A stretch of 64,000 bases of DNA. It comes from Delphinus delphis (lineage: Eukaryota > Chordata > Mammalia > Artiodactyla > Delphinidae). The position numbers were made by a program, and so were the translations under genes. Below the pieces are notes generated by a model that saw only the letters and a program-made list of their open reading frames with translations, did no database searches and was not told the origin of the DNA. The stretch is from the NCBI RefSeq assembly GCF_949987515.2, contig NC_082692.2, forward strand, positions 90,777,488 to 90,841,487, in the 5' to 3' direction. Positions 47,263-58,640 of this stretch are shown piece by piece; the stretch's first letter is position 1, and each line of letters starts with the position of its first letter.

Positions 47263-47770
47263 GATAGCTTGATTATTTTTTTTATTAAGTTATCTTCTAT
47301 GAAATATTTACCCTGAATTCATCCCTGCTGTCTAATATGGCTCAGCTGCTAAATGACTTTCCTTCCCATCTCAGTTACCTTTTAGGACTGTTCACAGATC
47401 CCTGTTAAAAAAAAAAAAAAATCTATATTTAGCATCAGTGGATTTCTGTAAGCTCTACCTCCCCTCTCACTTGCTCCTTTATGCGTGTTATCTTTTGCTG
47501 ACCTTTCACTTGGAATCCAGAGTTTGCTCTACTCTTATTCCCTGGGACCTGATACTCAGGCCTCTGTTTTGCTTCCCTGAGTCTACTATCACCTGAGATT
47601 CAGCCTTATTTTTCTCTGGTCAGTCTCAGAAAACTTCATGCTGGCCCTATCCATTCCAATTCCTTAGCCCAGTCTGGCTTCTGGTAGCCTAACTGAGCAG
47701 CATCCTGCTTGCCTGGGAGAGAACTTTGGGGACATGCAGAAATGGGCCAAATTAATTCAAAAAATAAAAT

Positions 47771-47864
47771 AGTGAAATCAATGATGTCCCAAAGCTGCAG
47801 ATAGATTGTGACATCTAGCTATCACTTATTTTATCTGCAGCTTTGGGACATCAGTGATTTCACT
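47771..47864. repeat. Near-perfect 33-bp inverted repeat (hairpin)
   Basis: Arm 47771-47803 and arm 47832-47864 are reverse complements at 32 of 33 positions (the one mismatch is A/C in gaaatcA/C-tgatgtcccaa). The loop is 28 nt (47804-47831). No A-tail, target duplication or known repeat was recognised. Confidence 0.95.
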
Positions 47865-48236
47865 CACATCTGGTGGTCCAATGTTGTTTTATTACTGTTT
47901 TTCTTAGAGTATTATTTTATTCTTAGGTGAAAATCATTTTTCTTTCTATTACAGATGCAGTACAGTTTTAGTCTGTGATCTGGGAAAATACATTTAGGAA
48001 TAAATAATCTCTTCTAATCTAAAATTCTGTGATTCTCTGCATCTCTTTCAATAATCTAAAATTTTGAAGAGTAGCCCTGGCACTACAGTTTATTTCTGGG
48101 CTGCTTGCAGGAGGATAAAGGAAGAAGGTGGCTGACAAACATTGGTTTTATCTCTCCCCAGAATAGATTCTAAAAAGAGAAGAATCAAATGGGAAAAGGA
48201 GTTTGAGAATTGCTGGTTGAGAGCAATGTTTTTCAG

Positions 48237-48264
48237 TAACTTTTAATATTTAAATTAAAAGTTA
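48237..48264. repeat. AT-rich short inverted repeat
   Basis: taacttttaat (48237-48247) and attaaaagtta (48254-48264) are exact reverse complements around 6 nt. Related T/A-rich words recur downstream to about 48320, so slippage in an AT-rich stretch is likely. Confidence 0.8.
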
Positions 48265-48319
48265 TTTAACTTTTTATTAACTTTTACATTTAAATTAAAT
48301 TTATTTAAATTAATATTTG

Positions 48320-49372
48320 AGCAAAAGGGGAGAAAGGTTTAGAGTACCCTGATCTTTAACCTAAATAAGTTTCTGGTCATGAAATCTCTACTCTTTTCTG
48401 AAGATCCAAACATTCCCCACTCTTCATTGAAGCATGAAAGCAGGGTTTCTTTAACATAGATTCTCTCTTCTCTTTTAAACTATCCCTGAATAAAAATTGG
48501 AGAGCTTCTGTGGGATAGAGTTTAGGGATCATGGGTGGTGGGGCTAGAGGTAACCTAGCGACCGATTGGCAGTTAGCTGTCAAAGAGGGGAGAACCCAGA
48601 AACCAGGATGTACCAGTATCGGCATTTGCACTAAATCCCCCAAGCTGGGGCTGAGATCAGTGCTCTGGAATCTATGAGATTCTATCTGGGTTTCTGACCA
48701 CCTGGCTGCTTCCCCCATCCTTCTTCTTAACCATGATTTTTGAGACTTCCCGCAAGTATGAAAGATCCTTACCTTCTCCTTTCCTGAGAGATCCCTAAAA
48801 ACAATGTGAGCCCATTTCCCTAACTTCTCCAAGGCAGGGGAGCACCGCCGTGACTTTTCACCCTATTGGTAATCCCAAAGTAAAAACATCAATCTGAACA
48901 GCCTGTCATTTAAATAAGATGAGATTCATTACATATAAATAAAGGGTGGGTATAGCAGGAATGTTGTGTGTATCAAGTGAGGGTAAGATTTTACTACAGG
49001 GAAGTGGACTAGTGGGTCTCCCTGAGGATGCCTCTTCTTTGTCAACGGGGTGCAGCCCTGGGGGTTCTCACAATTAGCTTCTTGAGTTCAACTATGAGTG
49101 TTCTAAGGGTTATTTTATACAGCTTTAGTCCCAGAGTTTGACAAGTCCACCCATTTTCTTTGTGTGGGTCAGTTTTATCGTTTTCTGTTCCTGGCTTCTT
49201 ACCTCTCAACTATTAGTCCAAACATGTGCTAAAATTCCTTCTCTAAATGTTTTCAAACAAGAATTTGTTGGTTAAACTTTGCTTAAGAGAGAAAGTCTAA
49301 GGGTGGGTGTAAAGCCAGTGTTGGCTGGTGTTCTGCTGTTAGGAAATGGAGAGCTAGGATCAGAAGGGTCTG
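48320..49372. other. Intronic sequence, nothing certain
   Basis: Relatively GC-richer non-coding DNA. A 151-residue antisense frame at 48377-48832 has no motif I recognise and is treated as chance. Confidence 0.4.
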
Positions 49373-49555
49373 TGTTAGTACTTCTCAAATTTCAGTGTAC
49401 AAAAGAATCCCTCAGAGAACCAGGTTAAAAGGCAGATTCAGGGACCCCAGATTTTTCTGGTGTAGTCAGTCTGGACTGGGGTTTAAAAAAATAAGCATGC
49501 CGTAATTACAATGCAGGTGGTCCACAGACCAACATTGAGGTGTATTGGCTTATTA
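49373..49555 (+). repeat. MER5A-type remnant
   Basis: 'agtacttctcaaatttcagt' opens, then 'gattcagggaccccagattt' and 'acaatgcaggtggtccacag'. Matches MER5A in + orientation with divergence. Confidence 0.7.
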
Positions 49556-50367
49556 ATCCTTTCCTCTGTTGCTTTCTGAGATGCTCCTTTACCTCACAGG
49601 CTGAAAAATCACGGCCACTCCACTAGTTACATAGGACAGCTTACTGTGATAAAGGGAAGGGTGAAGTTAATCTTCTCAGCTTTGAAAATAGCACATGCAA
49701 AGTGTTTTGTGTATACCTTCAAGCCACTGGAAAGTCACTTTGTGGCTCCTACACACGGATAGAACAGACTTAGTGGTGTCATGCTCCGTGTTGCGTTTGA
49801 GAATGTCACTCTCAGGGCTGTTTAACCCAGGCACCTCAAGGTTTGGGGGAAATAAAGCAACTCTTTAACTCATTTTTCTTAAAATATTGGTAACCCTGGT
49901 CTTAAAGGTATTAAAGTTAGGATATCTGTTTTCTACACCTGGATAGCAACTTTCTAAAATCTCTCCCTCCATCTTTGTGAAACCAAATAGTTCATGCTTG
50001 AAAGGCTGTGGATTTCCTTAGATGAGAACTGAAATGCTAGTCCCTTTATGCTAATGTTAATTTCTAGGCAGTGAGCTTGGTTAACCAAGAGAAAATAAAA
50101 ACTTCAGATGAAATGTGTCAATTATAGCAAATGCAAAGCATCATTATTATGAATTCTTATTACAAAATACACAGAAAAAATATCCTTTTTGTTATTTAAA
50201 TATGGCATGGATACATTGAGAAATAGTACAGATGTTAATCCAAAGTCTCTCAGCTGCATCCTGGATAATCATTATTATGTTTTATTCTTATTTGGAATTA
50301 CTAGTAACAGACTGTGTATTTCTGTATGAAATTCAAATCAGAGAACACCAATGAACTGAGATGGTTG

Positions 50368-50370
<3 letters not shown>
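49556..50370. other. Intronic sequence, nothing recognised
   Basis: Non-coding, no nameable repeat. Confidence 0.4.

Positions 50371-50371
<1 letters not shown>

Positions 50372-50437
<66 letters not shown>
50372..50437. repeat. Compound microsatellite (TA)12(CA)21
   Basis: An uninterrupted TA run (50372-50395) passes directly into an uninterrupted CA run (50395-50437). Open frames here on both strands are repeats of IY and HT codons. Confidence 0.97.
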
Positions 50438-50439
<2 letters not shown>

Positions 50440-50939
50440 TTTGGAATTGAGACAACAATAGAAATATATTTCTCTCTTAAAGAAAAATCTACCAAACCTG
50501 CTGCTGTGTTAGTGATCTTGATGAGTAATGTTTGTCACTTAACTAAATATGCTAAAAATTCACCTAATTCTTCAAGATTGAATTGAGCTAACTGATGACC
50601 AGTATCTAAATTTGTTTTGAAAATAACTGTCATTGAAAATCTGAAACGTAAATATGCAGATTTTGAAATATCTAGCTTTAAATGACCAGTGTTTAAAAAA
50701 ATACTTTTGTGTACTTTTACTCCGTGTGTTCTTTGGTAAATCCTGTTTTCTTTGTTTAACTCCTTCATTAGCCTGAGATTGTATACATGGACTGAGGAGA
50801 GAGGGTGGTGGTGGTAATATAATTCATGACATCTTTGAATGCAAATATCATGTGTATGTGCAAGTGCGTTTATGGGAAAGTTTTCATGGCTTCTTTTTCA
50901 CCCTTAACCAATATAGAACCACTGAGTGAGTCCAACGCT

Positions 50940-51065
50940 GTTATTTTATAGATGAGAAAATTGGGGCATAGAGAGACTAGGTGATTCTCCATAGGTCATG
51001 GAGTTAGTAGCTGACGCAAGGCGTTGAATCTCAGTTTCTAGTCTTTCTGAACCCATATCCTGCTT
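50940..51065 (-). repeat. MIR fragment
   Basis: On +: 'tttatagatgagaaaattgg', 'gagttagtagctgacgcaag' and 'cccatatcctgcttattct', the reverse MIR. Confidence 0.7.
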
Positions 51066-51179
51066 ATTCTCTCAACAAGGTCATTGGCTGTCCCCATTCC
51101 TCTAAAATTCTGTTTGATTTTCTTGTGTCCTTAATTTTTCTTCTATCCCAACCTGAACATGCAGAGTTTTTAAAGCCTG

Positions 51180-51360
51180 GATCAGCTCTGTGGTGCTTTG
51201 TGACCGCCTGGAGGGGTGGGATAGGGAGGGTGGGAGGGAGGGAGACGCAAGAGGGAAGAGATATGGGAACATATGTATATGTATAACTGATTCACTTCGT
51301 TATAAAGCAGAAACTGACACACCATTGTAAAGCAATTATACTCCAATAAAGATAAAAAAA
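51180..51360 (+). mobile_element. Very short L1 3' UTR end
   Basis: 'ctttgtgaccgcctggaggg', the G-rich run, 'gaacatatgtatatgtataa' and the end 'ctccaataaagata' plus A-tail. Same subfamily as the L1 at 1016 and 19349, about 180 bp long. No clear target duplication. Confidence 0.88.
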
Positions 51361-51689
51361 AACTTAAATTACTTTACCATGTTTCACCTAGATCCCCAAA
51401 TCGGCTTTCTTCTTTTTCCTCAGTCCTGATTCACCTGAATGAGTTCAGTCTCGTCCTATCACCTATCAACAGAAAGCTGGTTTTGAAGGTTTTCCAGGAT
51501 AGCAGTTAAAATTCACAGCCATCAGAATTATCCATATAAGGGGAAAATGGATTGTCAGCTACAGGGTGCTACTCAGTATCACTTTACATCATAGACCCTG
51601 GCCCTCTGTCTCAGAATTTGTTAGGCAGTGCCTAAATCAGCTGACTGAATACATTAAAAAGTGAAAAAATACCTCAGTTAGAACAAATC

Positions 51690-51930
51690 CTTATTGACCG
51701 TCTTTGATGTATAAGCTACTGTAGTTAGTACTACAAGACATGCAAAAACGGGTAAGATAGAGTCATGCTCTCGAGCTTACAGTCCAAAGAAGGGGAAAGA
51801 AAGGCACAAATGCATTTAATAGAAAAAGACGTGTCCACAGAGAAATATGGATATAATTTATGAATCACGTGGTTAAAGGAAGACCTGAGGGTCTAGAAAA
51901 GCCTTCTAGGAAAAAAGGGACTCGATTGTA
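51690..51930 (+). repeat. Ancient mammalian repeat fragment
   Basis: 'tcatgctctcgagcttacag' and 'gaaaagccttctaggaaaaa' match the same ancient family as near 38130. Family uncertain. Confidence 0.45.
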
Positions 51931-52848
51931 AAGAATGAAAACCACCTTCGTGGTATGGGTGGTGAGGGGCCTTTTGACCAATATTTATTATATGTTTACT
52001 ATAGAAGCATATGTACTCTACACTGCTCCTTCAAATCTAGTTTGTGGACTATTCCATTCTTTGAGCTTTGTTGCTGCTCCATGACAAAGTAAGTTTTATG
52101 CATTTGGTTTCTGTTACTGAGAGAAGGAATTTAGAAACTCATACCTCTTTGAACTTGGTATAGACCAGTCTGGTTATTACTGAACTCATGTGCTTAGTCA
52201 ATCCCAGCTGTGTGATACTTACACAAGTATCCATCTGTGGGTCCATAACAGGTTGAAAAAAACCAAACTGTTAATTTACCACACATAATTTGAGAATCAT
52301 TAACTCTAGGTTATTCTTTATTTACCTGCATATCCAATTTAAGAAAGTTTTGTACATATTTTAGCAGTACACTGCTGCTTCTCCTTATTAATGTATTTAC
52401 GAAATCATCATTGCTTGCTTCCAACTATAGTATCCCATTACAGAGCAGAGACATTCTAACTTTGTGACATTAGACAGTCTTCCAGGATGACAGCAGCACA
52501 AAAGGCACGTAGGAGGCACAAAATGTGAACAAAGTAAAAGGCCGGGCTAAAGACAGGTGGAACAATAAGAAGTGGAGGAGAGAAAAGGGAATGCCAAGCC
52601 GTTCGGTGTCTGGAAGTTGTTGGTAAAAATAAGTCATCGATATGAAATAGGAGAGTCCATATCTCCACTTCATAATTCCAAAGATTATTCTTCAATGGGA
52701 AATTTCATCCAGAGGCTGGAACGAATGTGTTGTGTATTACTCTTTTTTTTGTTAGTTTACCTCTTTTATTTTCATTTTGTTGTTATTTCCTGTCATTGTC
52801 CCTATTTGGAAGATGTTCATTTTTGGACATTTTCTCTTCTTATTCCAG

Positions 52849-52975
52849 ATGACTACACACTGCATGGCCCAATTTTCATTCAAGAACCAAGTCATGTAAT
52901 GTTCCCTTTGGACTCTGAGGAGAAAAAAGTGAAGCTCACTTGTGAAGTTAAAGGGAATCCAAAACCTCATATCAG
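52849..52975 (+). CDS. CNTN4: CNTN4 coding exon: mature N-terminus and first half of Ig domain 1
   Basis: Contactin-4 is a GPI-anchored neuronal cell-surface protein with six Ig and four FNIII domains, acting in axon guidance and synapse formation. This 127-bp exon encodes a peptide containing [37 protein letters not shown], which I recognise as the start of mature CNTN4. The Cys in 'LTCEV' is the first cysteine of Ig domain 1. The acceptor is a good pyrimidine tract ending in ccag at 52848. The exon begins with AT, completing a codon whose first base lies in the previous exon (phase 1). It ends with the AG of an Arg codon at 52975, followed by donor gtttgt, which is weak at +3/+4 but has G at +5. 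The remaining G of the Arg codon starts the exon at 59823. Compared with human CNTN4 as I remember it, there are a few substitutions (for example Ser to Tyr near the start, Pro to His before VMFP, Asn to Thr before the Cys). Confidence 0.96.
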
Positions 52976-53529
52976 GTTTGTTAACTTAAAAGCATGTGTT
53001 CTCACGCATATACTTTCTGTTATTAAACAACAAATGCTTACGGAGTGCTGATTACAGAAAGAGCTTTTAGATAGGCATCGTTGGATATCCTGAGATGCTC
53101 AAGAGATGCTCGTGCTCATGAAAAGTTTAGTACCCAGCTTCTGTTTCTGGCAGTACCAGGAATTAAATATCCTGATTGACTATCTCACTGAAAGCCTTAA
53201 CATTACTTAACAACATATTTTTTTAAAACACCTTTTTAAAAATGCATCAATAAACTGGCAGGAAAGAAAGAAATACTTAGTAAGTGGGTTTTGAACCCAG
53301 AGCAGAAAACTGAAAGCAATTTTCACCTTGAAGAACTATGTGAACTGCAGCTTTGGATTTTGCAGTTTCACAGGGCACTGGGGTCACAAGACAAAGCCTA
53401 GACTCAACCAGAAGGAGAGTCTAACATGCGAACACCTTCCAGAATAGACCCGGGACCCAAGGGCTCCATTCTTAGGATGAATGTAATAAGAAGTAACCTT
53501 GCCTCCCAAAGGACTTAAAAGCAAAAGTA

Positions 53530-55290
53530 ATTGCCTGTTTCAAACCTTGGTGTTAAGTGGTTTTAATAACAGATGAGACGCAGCTGAAAGGAGAATTAGT
53601 AAAGTGCAAGATATATCTGAAGAAATCATCTAAAAGCAGCAGAAATGGATAAAGAGGTGTTCCTCTTTATCCAAATATGAGAGAGAGAGACAGAGAAAAA
53701 AGAGATTAAGAGAAAACGTTTACACATATCTAATCAGAGTTCCATAAGGAAAGGAAAAAAAAAATGAGGCAGAGGCAATATTTAAAGAAAGGCTAAGAAT
53801 TTCCCAAAGCTAATTAAACATTCAAAGCCACAGACTAAGTAAGCCCAGTGAATTTCAAGCAGTGCAAATAAAAGTAAAGCCCTGTCTAGAATTATCATGG
53901 AGAAACAGCAAAACACCAACCCTAAGACATGATCATAAAAGTAGGCCAAAGCTGTAATACAGCTAACCTTCAAAGAGATGACAATTAAACCAACAGCTGA
54001 CTTCTCGATAGCAACAAAAAAATCAAGACAGAAGACAGAATCTTCAATATGCTGAGAGAAATTAGCTGTCAAATTTTTTTATGTCAGAAGTACTTTTTAA
54101 AAAGGAGAAGAAAGTAAATGTGTTTTCAGACAGACAGAAACTGAAGTTTGACTCCAGCAGATCCTTACTAAAGAAAATGCTGAAAGATATACTTTAAGCA
54201 GAATAAAAATGATCCCAGGTGTACTGTCTTAGATATAAGAAAGAATGATAAGTAACACAAATGGTAAAGGTTAATATTTCCACGTAAAAATCAATTGCAC
54301 TAAACAATAAAAATAATAAAAACAATACTGTATTGTGAAGATTAAAAAAGAAAAGTTAAAAGTCATGACAATATTAGAAATAAATTGAGAAGATATATAC
54401 TGCACAGTGGATTATCCATGTGTTTAAAAAAAATGGAATGAAGTTAGATCCCTACCTCACAGGGTACACAAAGATCAAATCCAAGTGAATAGAAGACCAA
54501 CATGGGAAATTTACAAAACTTTTAAAAGGAAATAGGCATACATATTTATGACTTTGGAGGGAAGAAAAAACTTTTCAATAATGACAAATAAGCACAAATC
54601 ATAGAAGAAAATATTTAACTTCACTAAAATTAAGAATTTCTGTTTAGCAGAATATACTGGGATGGGTAAAATTATAAGCTTCCAACTGGGAGAAGATATG
54701 TTTAATACATATTATTTGCAAAGGATTAATATGTAAACTATTTAAAGAATTTCCACAAATCAAAAAGTAAAAAACAAGTAACCTAATAAAAACATTTCCA
54801 AAAGACTTGATCAGATACTTCTTAGAAAAGAATATCAAATATCCATTAATCATATAAAGAGATTATCAGTGTATATTAAAATATACAAATTAAAACTAAA
54901 ATGACACACTCTTTCAAACCCACCAAATTGACAGAAATTTAGAAGAGCAAATTTAACGTAATATAAATAACATACATAAATATAACCTGGCATATTCATA
55001 CACGGTAACCCCATGCAACAGTAAAAATGAATGAATTATAGCTACAAAAACATGATGGGTCACAGGAACGTAACTTTGAGTAGACAAAGCAAGTCATAGA
55101 AGAATGCAAAGTTTATAATCCCGTATTTACTAAGTTCAAAGGCAGTAAGATGGAGTAGTTGTTTAAGGATACTAACATACATGATAAAATCATAAAATCA
55201 AAGGAATGAAAAAGCCAAAATTCAAGATTATAATCAACCATTGAGATAAGAGTGATTGGAAACAAAATGGAAATAGGAGACTTCAAGAGT
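53530..55290 (+). mobile_element. Degraded old L1 (L1M/HAL1-like), sense
   Basis: The first half contains 'tctaagaattatcatgg'-like words, 'tcttcaatatgctgagagaa', 'gactccagcagatccttac' and 'agcagaataaaaatgatccc', known from old L1/HAL1. The second half matches ORF2: 'gttagatccctacctcacag', 'aattaagaatttctgtttag', 'aactgggagaagatatgttt' and 'caaaagacttgatcagatac'. No frame survives. Boundaries are approximate. Confidence 0.7.
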
Positions 55291-55673
55291 AATAATATTC
55301 CTTTTCTTAAACACAGATCTTTATTGTCTTGGGATCCTTTATATAATTTACATACATATTATAAATATTATTTTACCTCTATTCAGATTTAATTGATGAA
55401 AACCTTGAGCTAATAACCAATATGTAGTGGTATATAAAGACCAAAAGAGTATATGGCACATGTGTCATAGTTTAGGGGAGGAAGAAATTGGAGTCACCCG
55501 GGGGGCACAGAAGTGGAATTTGAACTGAGGTAGGTATTGATAGTTTTCAAATTGGCAGAGGGCAAGGGACATCCCATACAGGATGGTAGTATTAACGTAG
55601 TGGAAATTGTTTTAGAGTTTAGTTTGTGTGCCCATTCATTCATCAAACATAGCATTATTCATCAGACCCCCCC

Positions 55674-55856
55674 AGTGTTTTTCAAACTGTGAATTCCAGG
55701 GTCCAAGGAGTTGACTCAGGAATTACCTGGGATGAGTTATTATAGAGTTTCTAACCAAGATTCCATCGTGGTAGGTCTACTTTGAACTAGGGTATATATT
55801 AGGATTCTGAAAAATACATCCTCTAGGAAAGATGTTTAAACCACTACATTAAAGCA
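55674..55856 (-). repeat. MER5-type remnant
   Basis: 'cagtgtttttcaaactgtga', 'attacctgggatgagttatt' and a closing 'taaaccactaca' fit a diverged MER5 in reverse orientation. Confidence 0.5.
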
Positions 55857-55909
55857 GCTGCAATGTTCCATCCTAGGTTTGAGGTATTCAAAGATTAATA
55901 AACTACATA

Positions 55910-56155
55910 TTCAAATAGTGTGCTTTGGGGGTCAGTGCCTGGAGGTGGAAGTACAGGACTATGCTGGAAGTGTGAATAAAGGATGTCCAAGTTCTAGGGC
56001 ATTCTGGAGGAAAGAAAGTCTGCTTCAGGATAGAGAGGGAAGGTATCAGAGAAAGTTTCACAGGAAAGGAGATATTTAAGTGAATTTGGAGGGCTAATGA
56101 CCTTTTGTCATAGGGACAAAAAAAAGAAGTACATTCCAGAAAGAAAAACAAAAAA
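55910..56155 (+). repeat. Ancient mammalian repeat fragment
   Basis: 'tctagggcattctggaggaa', 'gagatatttaagtgaatttg' and 'aagtacattccagaaagaaa' fit the same ancient family as near 51690. Confidence 0.4.
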
Positions 56156-58379
56156 AAAAACTCTCTAATGGACCATATAATTAGGGTGAACATGTAATTT
56201 ATCATCCAAACCAGCACACTTCTGAGAGGAAAAGGCCACTGTTAATAATTATTCCAGGACAGGTGTAAACCCAGCAATGTCCTGGATAAATCAGAATACG
56301 TAGCTATTCTCCCTATAATATGTTGAATTCAAGGCTAAATCAAACATTTTTAAATGCTTTACGTAGTAAAATAAATAAATGAATAAATGCAAGAGGCAAA
56401 GGTTCCTACACACATAAATGATGAGTTAAATGGCCCCAGTTTTTAATACATCGCCAAGTATAAGTTCAGATGTTAGCCACAAATGAGAAGAAATTTTGCA
56501 GCAGAATTTGGCAGGTTGCTGCTTTGTTTTTCCCCAAACTCTGACCTTTAATTAACATTGCTTTTGTAACATTGTGTTTCTAGATATGGGGGCTTGCTTT
56601 GTTATTTAAAACAAGCAGAGGAACAGAAACCTATTATGTTTTTAAAGATTGCCAGGAAAAGCTGAGAAGAAAACTTTTAATCAAATGCACTAGCAGTTGG
56701 TTGCAGTGTACTTCACTTTCCTGTATATACTTTTGGTAGTTTCTCTGTGACGAAATAGCTGATTGGTACCTGGGAGCTAAAAGCTCCCTTTTGTAGGAGG
56801 AAAGAACAAGAGAAAGAATGGAGAGATCAGGTATTTTCAAACATCTTTCTGGCTGAACTTTTTCAGTCTTCAGGCTGACTTTGAGGGGAGGAACCCCTAA
56901 GAGAAATTCAAGGTGAGTTCTTCATGGGGATCTTCGCCATTAGGTTTTCCCTCAGATGCCCCGACTGACCTCTCTTCTTTGTGTTTATTCCCTGAATGGA
57001 GCCTTCTCTTTTCATTGTTTCCTGCCCCTCAATTTTGAAAGGATTGACCCAGACCCAGAAAAACTTAAGAAGTTTTGACTTGTGCCCACTTTCCTTGTAT
57101 TAAAGTTCCGGAAGGACATGTGACAGTACTTATGGCTGTCAGCCTCCATTTCCCGATGGAAAGAATGGTCACGTACTTGGTGGAAATACTTTTGCTGTGA
57201 AGTTTGTATTCAGCTTGGTTTGCAGACAACTAATTTCAGGTCAGAAAGGTCCTGCCCCTTCTTCGGTGCCAAGCTGAAACAGGGAACAAAGAGAGAGGGT
57301 TTTGCTACAACACATGCTATAGACAGCTTCCCAGCAAGGTCTGAAAAATGGTACCTTACAGAGCTTCACAGTGTCAGTATTTGGTTGTGCACAACCTCAC
57401 TCTCTGGAGAGAATGGGATTGTGATTCCCTGAATAATTCAGAAATCAGCTTACAAGACTCACCCATGTCCTGGCCCTTGGGAAAATCTCTTTGTGTCAAA
57501 TGAGCATCGCCTCTATATTACCAGTTCTTAAAAGACTCCTCAAACATTGAAAATGAATTGTGAATATTTTCAAGAGTGTTTCAGTATAGAATAAGGAATT
57601 CAATGCAGTCCACATTCAGTTGGAATGAACAGTGACTGCATCGCAATAAAACTTGGTATAGTGCTGTGTAATGGAGACTCAACTGCATTTCACAACAAGC
57701 GCCTTATTTTCTAAATATTCCGTTTTCCTTTGCTATTTGTATGTAAAAGCAGGTAATAAAGTAGAGTAATGGACTTTCTGCAGAGCATTCTGGTTGAGAT
57801 GACGAGTGTAGACAAACCCACAGAGGTGTTCTCATTATCCCTACGAAGACTTTTCTAAAAAGGCTCACGTGATCCCATTCCTAAATTCCGCTCTCTGCTT
57901 GCAGCTCACATTAGATTCCAATTTCCTCTTTGAGTTCTTACACTTGTCATATTAAATTGCTCGACTCTCATTTGAAGTGAGAGTTATGACAGAGATGTGA
58001 CCAGCTGACTCAAAAAATTGTCTAGGGCAGGCAGTCAGCCCTGGAGATTCATGAGCATATAGACCTGCTAGGACGTAACCCAGTCGTTCTCTTTTTATTG
58101 CGTATTACTTTCTTGTCTGTGTCAGAACACAGAGAGAATTACTGTCAAGCTTAAGAACAATGTCAGTTTCTAATACCCATCTTCTTATCAAAAGACACTT
58201 AAAGAGCTATGTCCCATTTCCTGATCTGGCCCACCTTTCCCACGCCTCATGTTTCCGTATTTTCACCTTTCAAAGACATAGACGTGAACAAATGTACACT
58301 GCTGTGCTGTGGTGGGCTAGGATGCTTCTTAAATTGTGTATGCTCAAAGCTAAAATATCCAGCCAAGAAATAAAATATT
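56156..58379. other. Intronic sequence, nothing recognised
   Basis: Non-coding sequence, mostly unique in appearance, with an AATA-type simple run near 56370-56390. No gene seen. Confidence 0.45.
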
Positions 58380-58640
58380 TAGTGAAATACCACAAACCTT
58401 TATTGAGCACACTGAGTGTCAAGTTCTAGGTTACTAAAGGGAGACTACGAAAGTGATATAGGCAAATTATCTATGGTGAAGGCAGAATTCCCACCTAAAC
58501 AAGTAAGGAGAATTCTGTAGGAGCTTGGGGGAAGCTTTGATTTATCTTGACTAGGAATACTGAGGAAGACTTCATGAGAAGAGGTGTAGTTTAAGATTGA
58601 CTTTGAAGTATGAGAGACGGACGTCTTGGTGGAAAGAAAG
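58380..58640 (+). repeat. Ancient mammalian repeat fragment
   Basis: 'tttattgagcacactgagtg', 'aagttctaggttactaaagg', 'gaagacttcatgagaagagg' and 'attgactttgaagtatgaga' match the ancient family noted near 38130 and 51690. Confidence 0.5.

Noticed and set aside
48377..48832. 151-residue minus frame
   Set aside because: No recognisable domain or family, no adjoining exon signals I trust; length is possible by chance in GC-richer intron DNA.
50301..50586. Open frames with runs of IY, HT and CV residues
   Set aside because: They are translations of the TA/CA microsatellite; the same holds for 60247-60432.
1..52848. The CNTN4 signal-peptide exon
   Set aside because: I looked for a start codon followed by a hydrophobic leader and a donor in phase 1 and found none that matches; it is probably upstream of the window.
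52572..53051. A 159-residue open frame as a separate small gene
   Set aside because: Its middle is the CNTN4 Ig1 exon; both ends are intron read-through. It is kept only as an idea about an alternative first exon.
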